From Zygaena filipendulae (taxonomy: Eukaryota; Arthropoda; Insecta; Lepidoptera; Zygaenidae), in assembly GCA_907165275.2 (NCBI GenBank), contig OU015675.1:265501-329500 (forward strand): 64,000 bases of DNA. The letters run 5' to 3'. The notes below the pieces were generated by a model. That model saw nothing but the letters and a program-made list of their open reading frames with translations. It searched no databases and was not told the DNA's origin. A program made the translations under genes and the position numbers. The stretch's first letter is position 1; each line of letters starts with the position of its first letter. This document shows, in pieces, positions 59,301 to 64,000 of this stretch.

Positions 59301-59838
59301 TTTTGTTTAATGAAAATTCTGCAGTATTGTAAAATAAGATAAAATAAAAAAAGTAAATTTTATTTATACTTAAATAATTCTAAAAGAAGCGGTACAAACC
59401 ATCAAAAGTGGCCGTATTTAGCGCTTTTTGGTCAAACATCGCTATCACGTTTAAAAGATCAAGTCGACCCCCACACGACAGGGCCTTCCTTCTCTTTTAC
59501 ATTAATTGTTAAGGTTCTTTTATTATCTTCATTGTTTTTTTTTTTTTATGAATAGGTACTAACTTAAATTCCTTTCCTTTCTTTCTTAAATAGAATTAAA
59601 TAATTTACCTATATGGTTTTGGATGTGTTGAAGCTTTTGATGTACTTCGGACAGTTATCAACCTACTTTGTCAATAATTTACTTGCTTTAATTTTTTTCT
59701 GGTTGAAAATTTTGAGTATTCGCTTTCATTAATTGTTAACTTGTTTCTGCTTGAATTTAAGTACTAGATATTCAGTTTGTTAGTCTTTAGACCTTCGCAC
59801 TCACCTCCTAAAGCTGTCACTGTGAGGTTATTGAGCAT
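26874..59838 (-). CDS. otp: Orthopedia homeobox transcription factor, 8 coding exons, 339 aa
   Basis: Exons 59805-59838 (to the chosen ATG), 54744-54866, 52675-52783, 51874-51991, 28653-28815, 27745-27897, 27310-27432 and 26874-27070 sum to 1020 bp with consistent phases. Residues 83-142 are a paired-class homeodomain: [20 protein letters not shown] opens it, W48, Q50 and N51 are residues 130, 132 and 133, and [15 protein letters not shown] closes it. The flanking [17 protein letters not shown] is diagnostic of Otp. The C-terminus carries an OAR-like [12 protein letters not shown] (307-318). Length matches vertebrate OTP (about 325). Otp is a nuclear DNA-binding regulator of neural and neuroendocrine cell fate in flies and vertebrates. 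An 11-residue Gly run precedes the OAR motif. The start at [11 protein letters not shown] is a choice: the frame stays open upstream to 59890, so an earlier exon could add residues. Confidence 0.95.
27310..27432 (-). CDS. otp: otp exon 7
   Basis: Encodes [20 protein letters not shown], then [20 protein letters not shown]. Phase 1 at both ends with donor TCAG/GTGAGG. A symmetric in-phase exon, so it could be skipped without frameshift. Confidence 0.88.
27745..27897 (-). CDS. otp: otp exon 6
   Basis: Encodes [20 protein letters not shown], then [19 protein letters not shown] and HYPLNSL. Gly/Ser-rich transactivation-type sequence. Phase 1 at both ends. Confidence 0.88.
27965..28110 (-). repeat. 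RTE-like LINE 3' end, opposite orientation
   Basis: catcatcatatcaaccaata and cccaatgttggacaaaggtg are the complement of the terminus at 22072-22140, with drift. In otp intron 5. Confidence 0.5.
28482..28500 (+). repeat. (GAA)n microsatellite
   Basis: About six uninterrupted GAA units. Confidence 0.85.
28653..28815 (-). CDS. otp: otp exon 5, recognition helix
   Basis: Begins [16 protein letters not shown] (homeodomain residues 47-60 and beyond), then [20 protein letters not shown], the Otp-specific flank. Acceptor TTATTTCCAG, donor GCTG/GTGAGA. It lies 23 kb downstream of exon 4. Confidence 0.96.
28872..29117 (+). repeat. Lepidopteran interspersed repeat (TTCCGTACCC family)
   Basis: tttccgtacccaaaagggta, gactccgctgtccgcccatc, ctgtatctcatgaaccgtga and cgactcgcacttggccggtt are recognised parts of a very common repeat of moths and butterflies. 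In otp intron 4, just beyond exon 5. Confidence 0.7.
29490..29700. promoter_or_regulatory. otp: Candidate conserved element inside otp intron 4
   Basis: Unique-looking sequence with cgaagattatccgtcgaaat and gattgcgatggtaagggttg, no transposon signature, between two repeats. A plausible intronic enhancer but unproven. Confidence 0.25.
29759..30079 (+). mobile_element. CRE-MITE copy 3
   Basis: Nearly identical to 9522-9837 over its length, ends intact (gggcatgttgacta to ccacatccc), so it moved recently. In otp intron 4. Confidence 0.75.
30897..31035 (-). mobile_element. Helitron-like fragment
   Basis: gtgccttatgtccttctctg to aaggcgtgaaagcgtaacaa; the CTAG half is absent. Confidence 0.55.
31329..31685 (-). 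mobile_element. Helitron-like variant A with inserts
   Basis: ctagctgctgcccgcggttt to cattcgcattaaatattagt. Interrupted by (ATT)n/A-rich sequence (31375-31440) and by about 110 bp after gatcggtagag that contains (TAGG)n. Confidence 0.6.
32314..32513 (+). mobile_element. Full-length Helitron-like nonautonomous element (variant A, reference copy)
   Basis: 200 bp beginning TCCTTACTAATATTATAAAT and ending with an inverted GC-rich segment and CAGCTAG, between host A and T. A 5' TC, a 3' CTAG with a nearby hairpin, A/T insertion and no target duplication are Helitron traits; the sequence resembles the widespread lepidopteran Lep1-type Helitron-like family (from memory). It encodes nothing and would depend on a Rep/helicase elsewhere. 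Lies in otp intron 4. Confidence 0.8.
32759..32975. mobile_element. Small foldback element with self-palindromic ends
   Basis: cactacattatcgccga at 32759-32775 and its exact complement at 32959-32975. Each roughly 50-bp end is also internally palindromic (…atcgccgatcac…gatcatcggcgat…). 217 bp, no coding sense, in otp intron 4. Confidence 0.6.
32976..35655. other. otp intron 4 interior, no gene
   Basis: AT-rich, with only the CGTG microsatellite at 34079. No repeat family recognised elsewhere. Confidence 0.55.
34079..34113 (+). repeat. (CGTG)n microsatellite
   Basis: Eight tetramers of cgtg, then a GC-rich gggcggcgggcgtgg. Confidence 0.85.
35656..35852 (-). mobile_element. Helitron-like variant A2, nearly complete
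   Basis: ctagctgttcctcgcggtct to cgcgtttataatatcagtat. Same subtype as 40603-40821, 44489-44689 and 48905-49152 (shared gcatgaaagagtaat and the ATCC-type tetramer). Confidence 0.7.
36618..36679 (+). mobile_element. Helitron-like 3' end fragment
   Basis: gggagttcctgcgggaattt to cgcggggcatagctag, directly followed by the next copy. Confidence 0.6.
36680..36838 (+). mobile_element. Helitron-like variant A abutting the previous copy
   Basis: taatattataaatgttaatt to attatcgcggttgaaatt; inserted right at the CTAG end of 36618-36679. Confidence 0.6.
37271..37396 (-). mobile_element. SINE 3' half, left of the mariner
   Basis: Body sequence (cttcacaacacacagatcta and onward) preceded by a (TAA)n tail at about 37285-37300. 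The same body recurs at 39388-39476. The tRNA-like head continues at 38679 beyond the mariner. Confidence 0.75.
37397..38678 (-). mobile_element. Mariner-like transposon, near complete
   Basis: Imperfect terminal inverted repeats of about 26 bp share the core caaaccgaaatgatcgg(g/a)a at 37399-37417 and, inverted, 38658-38676, flanked by TA. Overall about 1.28 kb, the usual mariner size. It interrupts a tRNA-derived SINE (37271-37396 plus 38679-38813), so it is younger than that SINE. Confidence 0.9.
37466..38509 (-). pseudogene. Mariner transposase with two in-frame nonsense codons
   Basis: One continuous reading frame of 348 codons starts [20 protein letters not shown] and contains the paired-type DNA-binding half and the catalytic motifs [17 protein letters not shown] and [12 protein letters not shown] (a DD34D triad typical of mariner). 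It is broken by TAA at 37922-37924, just before the helix beginning KKMVASF, and by TAG at 37571-37573, shortly after NPDEAV. The frame is otherwise intact with no indels, so inactivation looks recent and by point changes. The product as it stands is a truncated, inactive transposase; with 347 residues the length matches the family. Confidence 0.9.
38679..38813 (-). mobile_element. tRNA-derived SINE head, right of the mariner
   Basis: On the minus strand it reads GTTGGCGCAATGGTCACC (A-box-like), then GGTTCGATTCCC (B box), then a body with TGTGTGATGAACACAGGG. These are the internal Pol III promoter elements of a tRNA-derived SINE. It is not a functional tRNA gene because no cloverleaf acceptor stem closes. 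Confidence 0.8.
39388..39476 (-). repeat. Second partial copy of the same SINE body
   Basis: The stretch from ttcacaacactcagatctat to aagccaagcaaacgaggta matches 37301-37380 with scattered changes. The head is missing. Confidence 0.65.
39493..39675 (+). mobile_element. Helitron-like variant A, first of a tandem pair
   Basis: aatatgcaaatgtgagttta to aaccgtagggaacagctag. Confidence 0.7.
39677..39867 (+). mobile_element. Helitron-like variant A, second of a tandem pair
   Basis: cctactattattataaacgt to ctgcggggaacagctag. It starts at the base where the preceding copy ends. Confidence 0.7.
40603..40821 (+). mobile_element. Full-length Helitron-like variant A2
   Basis: TCCTACTAATATTATAAACG to GCGGGGCACAACTAG, carrying an internal (ATGG)n microsatellite. 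Confidence 0.8.
40822..42479. other. otp intron 4 interior
   Basis: Mostly AT-rich. 41045-41140 is a local GC-rich run of imperfect cgggact/gggattcgg units. No gene. Confidence 0.55.
42480..42647 (+). mobile_element. Very diverged Helitron-like copy
   Basis: atatattataaatgcgaagc at the start and aaccgcgcggaataactag at the end; the middle is poorly matched. Confidence 0.45.
42877..43100 (-). mobile_element. CRE-MITE copy 4, one end missing
   Basis: gggcatgatgacgaggta to gcatgacgtcatcatg; one TGACGTCA intact, the other decayed to TGACGTTA. Confidence 0.6.
44489..44689 (+). mobile_element. Helitron-like variant A2, nearly complete
   Basis: TCCTACTAATATTATAAGCG to ccacagggcacaagtag; very similar to 40603-40821 but without the ATGG expansion. 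Confidence 0.75.
44915..45761 (-). mobile_element. 5'-truncated non-LTR retrotransposon with 13-bp target duplication
   Basis: Flanked by direct repeats gagttaactgtgc at 44902-44914 and 45762-45774. The reverse-complement arm at 46531-46736 shows the uninterrupted site, so the insertion can be delimited. No poly(A) tail at the 3' (left) end. Confidence 0.85.
45129..45761 (-). pseudogene. Reverse transcriptase C-terminal fragment (Jockey-like)
   Basis: The frame is open from the truncation point through [40 protein letters not shown] and [20 protein letters not shown] to the stop at 45129. The YLGV.LD.RL block (RT motif 7 region) and the thumb helices are those of Jockey/CR1-clade retrotransposons. 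The polymerase catalytic motif lies upstream and is absent, so this is a dead 5'-truncated copy. Its GC content is higher than its surroundings, consistent with a recent arrival. Confidence 0.85.
45885..46149. mobile_element. hAT-type MITE, 265 bp
   Basis: Terminal inverted repeats cagtggcgaagg / ccttcgccactg with an exact 8-bp target duplication gtaatcag at 45877-45884 and 46150-46157. TIR sequence and 8-bp TSD are those of hAT elements. No ORF. Confidence 0.88.
46813..47145 (-). mobile_element. CRE-MITE copy 5
   Basis: gggtattctccgaggtatga to gacggactaaaaaaaatg; both TGACGTCA sites intact. Confidence 0.7.
47707..47884 (-). mobile_element. Helitron-like variant A, degraded
   Basis: tttcccgcggtttcacctgc to atttcgcatttaaaatagta. 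Confidence 0.6.
47951..48066 (-). mobile_element. Helitron-like variant A, cut off
   Basis: ctagtcgattctccgcggtt to tttataatcccatatcttat, after which it degrades just before the CRE-MITE at 48082. Confidence 0.55.
48082..48318 (-). mobile_element. CRE-MITE copy 6, centre deleted
   Basis: ggggtatgaaaatcaaaatt to ggttgacaagccc. The segment between and including the CRE pair is mostly lost (tctgacgccatt remains). Confidence 0.65.
48905..49152 (+). mobile_element. Full-length Helitron-like variant A2 with expanded microsatellite
   Basis: TCCTACTAATATTATAAACG to GCGGGGCACAACTAG. The internal "gtaaggatg" unit is duplicated and the (ATGG)n expanded, so it is longer than its relatives. Confidence 0.8.
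49321..49642 (-). mobile_element. CRE-MITE copy 7
   Basis: ggggatgtggactacttttg to ttagtcaacacgg; both TGACGTCA sites intact and ends nearly complete. Confidence 0.72.
49693..49848 (+). mobile_element. Helitron-like variant A, 3'-truncated
   Basis: tccttactaatattataaat to tttttatctcggaattcccg; almost identical to 32314-32513 until the break. Confidence 0.7.
49849..51873. other. otp: otp intron 4, part next to exon 4
   Basis: No transposon recognised. 50740-50850 is GC-richer. The relative lack of repeats near exon 4 would suit regulatory sequence. No gene. Confidence 0.45.
51874..51991 (-). CDS. otp: otp exon 4, homeodomain helices 1-2 and start of helix 3
   Basis: Encodes [39 protein letters not shown]. 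It stops exactly after homeodomain residue 46 with donor TCAG/GTGAGT, the intron position shared by many paired-class homeobox genes. Confidence 0.96.
52675..52783 (-). CDS. otp: otp exon 3, N-terminal arm of homeodomain
   Basis: Encodes [35 protein letters not shown] and the first two bases of Arg7, giving the basic arm of the homeodomain. Donor ACGAG/GTATAA, acceptor GGCAG. Confidence 0.92.
53680..54290. repeat. 611-bp segment bounded by 16-bp perfect inverted repeats
   Basis: gaagctgaatttagtt at 53680-53695 and aactaaattcagcttc at 54275-54290. Possibly a nonautonomous DNA transposon; no target duplication is evident. Its left edge overlaps a perfect 36-bp palindrome. Confidence 0.45.
53687..53722. 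repeat. Perfect 36-bp palindrome without spacer
   Basis: Arms aatttagttacacgtcag and ctgacgtgtaactaaatt meet at an E-box (CAGCTG). It can extrude as a cruciform or bind a symmetric dimer. Lies in otp intron 2. Confidence 0.9.
54369..54555 (-). mobile_element. Helitron-like variant A
   Basis: ctagctgttccacacggttt to actcacatttgcatttaca, in otp intron 2. Confidence 0.65.
54744..54866 (-). CDS. otp: otp exon 2
   Basis: Encodes [20 protein letters not shown], then [20 protein letters not shown], the N-terminal region before the homeodomain. G-H-(K/R)-E recalls the vertebrate OTP N-terminus. Acceptor CCTCCCAG, donor CAAG/GTAAAC, phase 1 at both ends. Confidence 0.88.
54925..55110 (+). mobile_element. 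Helitron-like variant A, degraded ends
   Basis: actataataatatgaatacg to gcgagttaaaccagagggtc. Confidence 0.55.
55421..55563 (-). mobile_element. Helitron-like variant A, internal deletion
   Basis: ctagtggttccctgtggttt to ctcatattcacactaacaat. Confidence 0.55.
55567..55788 (-). mobile_element. Helitron-like variant A abutting the previous copy
   Basis: ctagctgtgcttcgcggttt to ccttcgcatttataatataa, with a short duplicated ttccaagta stretch inside. Confidence 0.65.
56368..56437 (+). repeat. (AC)n microsatellite with ACGC interruptions
   Basis: About 70 bp of alternating AC with a few acgcacac and acgcaaagac breaks. Confidence 0.9.
56460..56633 (+). mobile_element. Helitron-like variant, atypical middle
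   Basis: cattcgcgataatctccgaa to cgcggggcacagctag; shares the CTAG end but has a different body (tcggatgttggaaaaaaagt). Confidence 0.55.
56695..56885 (-). mobile_element. Helitron-like variant A
   Basis: acctgtgcccgcggttccac to aatttatagtattagcagga; middle matches 39677-39867 (aatccgttcagccgtttttg). Confidence 0.65.
57120..57315. promoter_or_regulatory. otp: Candidate conserved element inside otp intron 1
   Basis: GC-richer unique block with ggattatgggcctcccataa, tggaatcgtgttgcataaaa and gcggattatg-type K50-homeodomain-like GGATTA sites. No repeat or ORF. Confidence 0.28.
57735..57850 (+). repeat. Non-LTR retrotransposon 3' UTR and tail
   Basis: taaccgaactgacggtaatt to agcttttgaattttgaattt; the (TTTTGAA)n tail is intact. 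Matches the complement of 58490-58600. Confidence 0.7.
58035..58221 (+). pseudogene. RTE-clade reverse transcriptase C-terminal fragment
   Basis: Open frame with [20 protein letters not shown] followed by [12 protein letters not shown], the conserved tail of RTE-type endonuclease-reverse transcriptases common in insects. No RT catalytic motif, so only a remnant. Confidence 0.65.
58490..58999 (-). pseudogene. Non-LTR retrotransposon ORF2 C-terminus with 3' UTR
   Basis: 58703-58999 encodes [40 protein letters not shown] and [11 protein letters not shown] before a stop. This is the familiar C-terminal tail of a lepidopteran LINE. 58490-58700 is its 3' UTR with the gaattttgaattttc tail. Heavily 5'-truncated. 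Confidence 0.75.
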
Positions 59839-59890
59839 GGCCTCAAAGGGCCAACCCTGGCCACCCCCTATGTCGCCATCATCCCACACA
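59805..59890 (-). CDS. otp: otp coding exon 1 (start uncertain)
   Basis: The part from 59838 encodes [11 protein letters not shown] and splices in phase 1 at GGAG/GTGAGT to exon 2. Upstream the same frame stays open (VWDDGDIGGGQGWPFEA) to a possible acceptor after 59890, so this may be a second exon. An out-of-frame mini-ORF (ATGATGGCGACATAG, 59868-59882) would sit before the chosen ATG as a possible leaky upstream ORF. Confidence 0.65.
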
Positions 59891-60349
59891 CTGCACCACA
59901 AACCATCCCCATAGATAACACACAAGCGAAAATAAAAAAAACTAGTGTCACACTGGCAGGTTTAGTTAAAACGCACTTGGAACCAAAATGAGAAAATATT
60001 GCCAACTTTAAGGTTACCTATCCCCGATGCGAACCAACAGTCATTTTGGTGTTAAATTTCGAATTTAGAAACGTTAACGTCACACTTCCGTTCGATAATC
60101 TTTTTTTTTTCTCTAAAACCGTAAAAAAGAACGATTCCCAGCGCGAACACAGCGGCTTAATACAAAATAATTAGCGCTATATTACATCCAATTAGTTATA
60201 ATTACGGAACGGCTCAAAACTTATTTACACACTTAATTTTTGTTATAGAATTAATATAACCCGTTTAGTATCAATTTGTATAAATTTGCAATTTGATTGG
60301 TTCGCCCTTAAAATGATCGTTTAATGTGGAAACCGACCGACGACTGGAA

Positions 60350-60970
60350 CAAAAACAGATCGTTCCCACATCGTCGGTGGCTGGGGACCGAAAAGCGGTA
60401 CGCAATTAACTCTATTTGTCTCTTTCCAACGCCAACGAACCGCCATAAGCACCTCGCGGGTTTCCCATGTGTGCATTAGTAATGGACGCTTACATTTTGT
60501 TTACGTTCGATTCGAACAAACGAATAATCTATTATTTCGTTCCTACACACATTATTGATACATAGCCTTCGCGCTCATACAATATGCAAACACTGATAAA
60601 CATGAGCCTTTCTCTTTTCGACTCGCTCGCTTACCGTTTCACGTGGATATTCCCGTCTTTCTCTGGCGTAGTTTTTTGAATATCGAACGCGAGCAGCGTC
60701 GCATCGCTTCGGCCAATCGGAACAGAGAAAAATCACTTTGGGCGCGTAGGGTTGGCGCTGACATTGCGATATTGAAATATTATCGCTGTATCCGAGCAGG
60801 GCGTTCCTCTCTTTTGTAATGGAAAAAACAAATAAAGCAGTGCTCCGACGATATAAGAGGCTATAGTTGTGTTCTCAGAGATAAATAACGGTGGAGCCGT
60901 TCGCAATGTTTTCGTCAGCCGGCCAGCCAGTACTTGGTCCGAGTGCAATTTCTTGTAAACTTACCTTTAT
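60350..60970 (-). promoter_or_regulatory. otp: otp upstream block, possible promoter or 5' UTR exon
   Basis: Moderately GC-rich and repeat-poor. At 60964 the minus strand reads attataaag/gtaagttt, a near-consensus splice donor with no ORF before it, so a non-coding first exon is possible. Not confirmed. Confidence 0.3.
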
Positions 60971-61125
60971 AATTTTCGCCCGTTGAATAAGGGATGCGGT
61001 CGACGCCGAGGACGCAATGGGAACACACCTTTTCAAGTCTTTTTTTTTGTATCATTCCTGATCTGGGTATCTACTCCATTCGTTTTAATTTTTAATTGAG
61101 TTTGAGTGATTTTTATTTTTGTTTT

Positions 61126-61162
61126 TATGTACCTACCTATTCGCAGATCAGGTAGGTACATA
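61126..61162. repeat. 13-bp perfect inverted repeat, 11-nt spacer
   Basis: tatgtacctacct / aggtaggtacata. Built from the GTAGGTACC-type short motif that is frequent throughout the window. Confidence 0.8.
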
Positions 61163-61683
61163 CCTAAAACGAAATAGAACTAGGATTCCAACTTTAGTTA
61201 TTGAATCTTTGATGATCTTTTATTTTTGTAAGTTGAGTTTTTGTTTACGAGAGGTTCATAGACTTCCGGCTAACTCCAAATACTCCAATATAAAATAAAT
61301 AAAGTTTTGAAGGAGTGAAATAATTTGTTGAGTGTAGAAAAATATCTAATATTGATGACCTGAGAAATCTAGTCAAGGAGTCAGTCTTAAAACAAAATGA
61401 AAATAGAAAATATAATAATTTTGAATTTAAAAAAAGGATGACAAATTAGAACAAAATACAATAGGTTTTCAAAAATAAAAAGTAATAAAAATGAGGCAGG
61501 ATATCATAACGAGTGGCATACGGACCGCCGGTTACAAACTGTACTTAGTAGGTATCAAAATACAGAATTGGCGATAACTAGTTTCATAGAAACTTATACA
61601 TACCATTTGTTGCATGAGTCTTAATTTAAATTCTGTCTGACTAAATTATATTCCTGTGAATATTAGGTAGGTATCTAAAGTAG

Positions 61684-61960
61684 GACCTAGCGGAGCTCAG
61701 TGTTCGGTAGAACTATCGGCTCTTATTCAGAGGGCACAGGTTCAATCCCGGGCTCCTGCCTAATTTATATCACTTTTCTGATCTATTTAAGGATCAAAAC
61801 AATTAGCACGGTTTAGGAAAATATCAAGAAGAAACCCACCAACGTGCTAGGTCCGTTAGTGGGTTAAAAGGAATTCATGTTGGGCTTGCTGGTGGACTAT
61901 GGTCCACACATGGCCCCCACAGCGTCACCTGTTGGTAGATCTGCACCCTAACGGTAGAGA
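61684..61960 (+). repeat. tRNA-like SINE
   Basis: agctcagtgttcggtag is an A box and ggttcaatccc a B box, followed by a body with gtgctaggtccgttagtggg and ggtccacacatggcccccac. A different family from the 38.7-kb SINE. Confidence 0.6.
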
Positions 61961-62697
61961 AATTAAAAACACTAATTAATGTGCTATATCTATGTATCTA
62001 CATAAAAAATCTTTTTGATAATTGTAACAATTAAACCTCTGAAAATTCTTCTCGATCGCAGTAATTTTAGATAGTAATTTTAGAATTAGAAAATTTTTGT
62101 AAGTAATTGTTCTTTTTTTTTTCTTCTGTAGTCTTTTTATTAAATTTCTTTTCTTTGTATTTTTTTAACCCAAATAAAATTTATTATTATTATCGCTATG
62201 AAATTTCGACACAGCGTTGTATCATTTATTACATATAGGCAAGGTAATAGGAGTTGCCGAAGGCACCCTGAAATTACTCGCGTAAACCTGCAGGAAAGTG
62301 CGTTTAAATAAAAATATTCTCATCACGGCGACCTGTGTAGGGATACAACCAGACAGCTAAAAAAATAAATCAGTGCTATAAATAAAAATAAGCAGGTATA
62401 TAATAGGAGATTCACTAATCTTTCCCCCGCTGCCAGCTCCGCACAGCTCCCCCCACTCGAGCGAGGGGGAGTTCCCCCCGGGCTGCCTGTGGAATGTAAT
62501 TTTGGAAGAAATTCGCCAGCGAGCTCTCAGCATCCGCGCTCTGTGTAGATAATTTACAGTGAAACTTGAAATATACACAACTATGTAGGTAGGTATGTGT
62601 TCATATTGTGTAGACATGCCTCGACTTATGTGTTCGCTCACTGACAGAAGAAGCTTTTTAGTTGTTTAATCGACTTTCAAAAAATAAGGTTCCGACT

Positions 62698-62732
62698 ATC
62701 CCAACAATACTGTAGTATAGTATTGTTGGGAT
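62698..62732. repeat. 14-bp perfect hairpin with 7-nt loop
   Basis: atcccaacaatact, loop gtagtat, agtattgttgggat. Upstream of otp. Not followed by a T run, so not a terminator. Confidence 0.85.
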
Positions 62733-63329
62733 TGCTCGATATTCGAAATAAATGTTAGACTTGTAGAATATTAGCTTTATAATGAATGTGTACAGCAAGC
62801 TTTAGAAAGAAATGATTGTTTTTGACTACTTTCTATATTCTCTCTGACTCGTGTGATCCCTGTCGTGGATGATGACGTGGTCATTATTTATTTCTTTTTA
62901 ATATTATTAGGCAAGATAAACCTAATACTGAATACCATATTTGTTTGGATATTTATCAGAAATTGGAATTCAAATATCAATAATACGGAAAAAAATACGC
63001 TATCGAAGTCTTTAGGTATAAACTATAATTTCTTAAACTCTATTATTATTTAAATTCTTTGAACATCAACCAAAAAAGAAAACCTTTTATAAGCGCAGAC
63101 TCTTTCAAATGTTACTAAAAATACCTACCCAGATTTATTTATTTTTATGTTCCTAGATTTGTAGACTTAAATAAACAATGCAATAGCGGTCGTTATATTT
63201 CTGTAATAAGTCACGTAATAAATCAACCAAGATGGTTATTATGACATTTGTAGTATCTATTTCATTATACAGATAGAATAATTCTAGGAATCTCGCTTTG
63301 ATATCGTGCAATTAACCGCGCACAGAGCA

Positions 63330-63390
63330 TCCGTGGTGCTACGCCGAGCGCCGTAGCTCGTAGCAACCGCTACGGATGCTACGTAATAAT
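63330..63390 (+). repeat. Short CTACGCCG-type palindromic repeat
   Basis: gtgctacgccgagcgccgta, gctcgtagcaaccgctacgg and atgctacg resemble the array at 26205-26340. Confidence 0.5.
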
Positions 63391-63561
63391 ATTGAAGTGT
63401 TCTCTTGATTGTTATTGTATACGGACTGAATATTGTTATTTTTTATCACATAAAAATTACGAGAGTGGCGTATACGTATTTTGCTATAACTCCTGTAGAC
63501 AGAAAGTAAGTGACCAGCTATGCAAAATCATTTTATGAAATTTGATAGTTGCCTAAATTTT

Positions 63562-63850
63562 GGTATGTGGTCCATCGTGTATAGATTTAAAAATATTGGA
63601 CACTTGTTTTTCCTTTTTTTACGCCTAATCAAAAAATAACGGCGATACATTGAGTCGAAATTTCGCGTGACGTCACTATCCGGTACAGTTTATACGGGGT
63701 TAATGACGTCACGAGCCCCCACTCCTAAACTTTAGTGCGCTTTATCTATGTATTTTCATTGATTTGAAAACTCAAAATGTACGTATATTTTTTTATTTTC
63801 TAACTGACGGACTGATTACAATTTTGAGTTTCATAAGCCAGCAACAAGCC
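63562..63850 (+). mobile_element. CRE-MITE copy 8, diverged
   Basis: ggtatgtggtccatcgtgta to agccagcaacaagcc; both TGACGTCA sites intact despite drift elsewhere. Confidence 0.65.
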
Positions 63851-64000
63851 TATTATTAAATTATATCTACATATGTATTTTAGAAAAATGATACAGCATT
63901 AAAAATATTATAGATATTTAACTGTTGCATTTTTTTCAAAAGAGTGAACCGTCTTCAAATCCCGTAATTTTACAAATTCCCATGGGGAATACCCGAACTC

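Larger units (their letters stand above)
59000..64000. other. otp 5' flank
   Basis: Apart from the listed exon, SINE, hairpins and MITE, I see AT-rich DNA and one LINE-like tail (aaataaaatttattattatt near 62175). A complete first otp exon, if separate, is not visible. Confidence 0.5.

Noticed and set aside
60955..61030. A coding first exon of otp ending at the strong donor near 60964
   Set aside because: No ATG-initiated frame reaches the donor in the phase required by 59805-59890. At most a non-coding exon.
61690..61760. Possible tRNA gene
   Set aside because: Boxes present but no cloverleaf closes; followed by a SINE body.

Overview
This is eukaryotic, AT-rich, intron- and transposon-rich DNA, most likely from a moth or butterfly (Lepidoptera). 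The clues are about 30 copies of a short Helitron-like element that starts TCCTACTAATATTATAAA and ends CGCGGGGCACAGCTAG, tRNA-derived SINEs, familiar lepidopteran interspersed repeats, a mariner, and the two coding genes. I could not name a species.

Two protein genes can be reconstructed by hand, both on the minus strand. (1) 12905..22512 is a 16-exon gene for a 747-residue protein with two degenerate EF-hands followed by WD40 repeats, of the WDR49/WDR64/WDY type. All exon phases fit and the total is a multiple of three. (2) 26874..59838 is orthopedia (otp), a paired-class homeobox gene of 8 coding exons and 339 residues. It has a complete Q50 homeodomain and a C-terminal OAR-like motif. A 23-kb intron splits the homeodomain between residues 46 and 47. 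The gene region is about 33 kb long, so most of it is intron. No other host gene is convincing.

Layout: 1-12.9 kb is repeat-dotted DNA downstream of the WD-repeat gene, ending in a 32-bp minisatellite that abuts its stop codon. 12.9-22.5 kb is the WD-repeat gene; its introns hold Helitron-like copies, SINE pieces and a compound pentamer array (15.1-15.6 kb). 22.5-26.9 kb is intergenic, with a terminal-inverted-repeat element and a degenerate tandem array just 3' of otp. 26.9-59.8 kb is otp; its large intron carries five copies of a MITE with paired TGACGTCA sites, a mariner inserted into a SINE, and a nest of transposons at 44.8-46.7 kb. 59.8-64 kb is the otp upstream region, with a moderately GC-rich block near 60.3-61.0 kb.

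The two genes need not work together. Otp is a neural and neuroendocrine transcription factor in animals in which it has been studied. The WD-repeat protein belongs to a family often linked to testis and cilia. Their shared strand looks like simple neighbourhood. I found no CRISPR array, operon or genuine tRNA or rRNA gene. The most unusual structures are the MITE family with paired CREs, head-to-tail Helitron-like insertions, the AAGAT-GAGAT-AAGAT array, nested insertions with readable target-site duplications, and several perfect or near-perfect palindromes.
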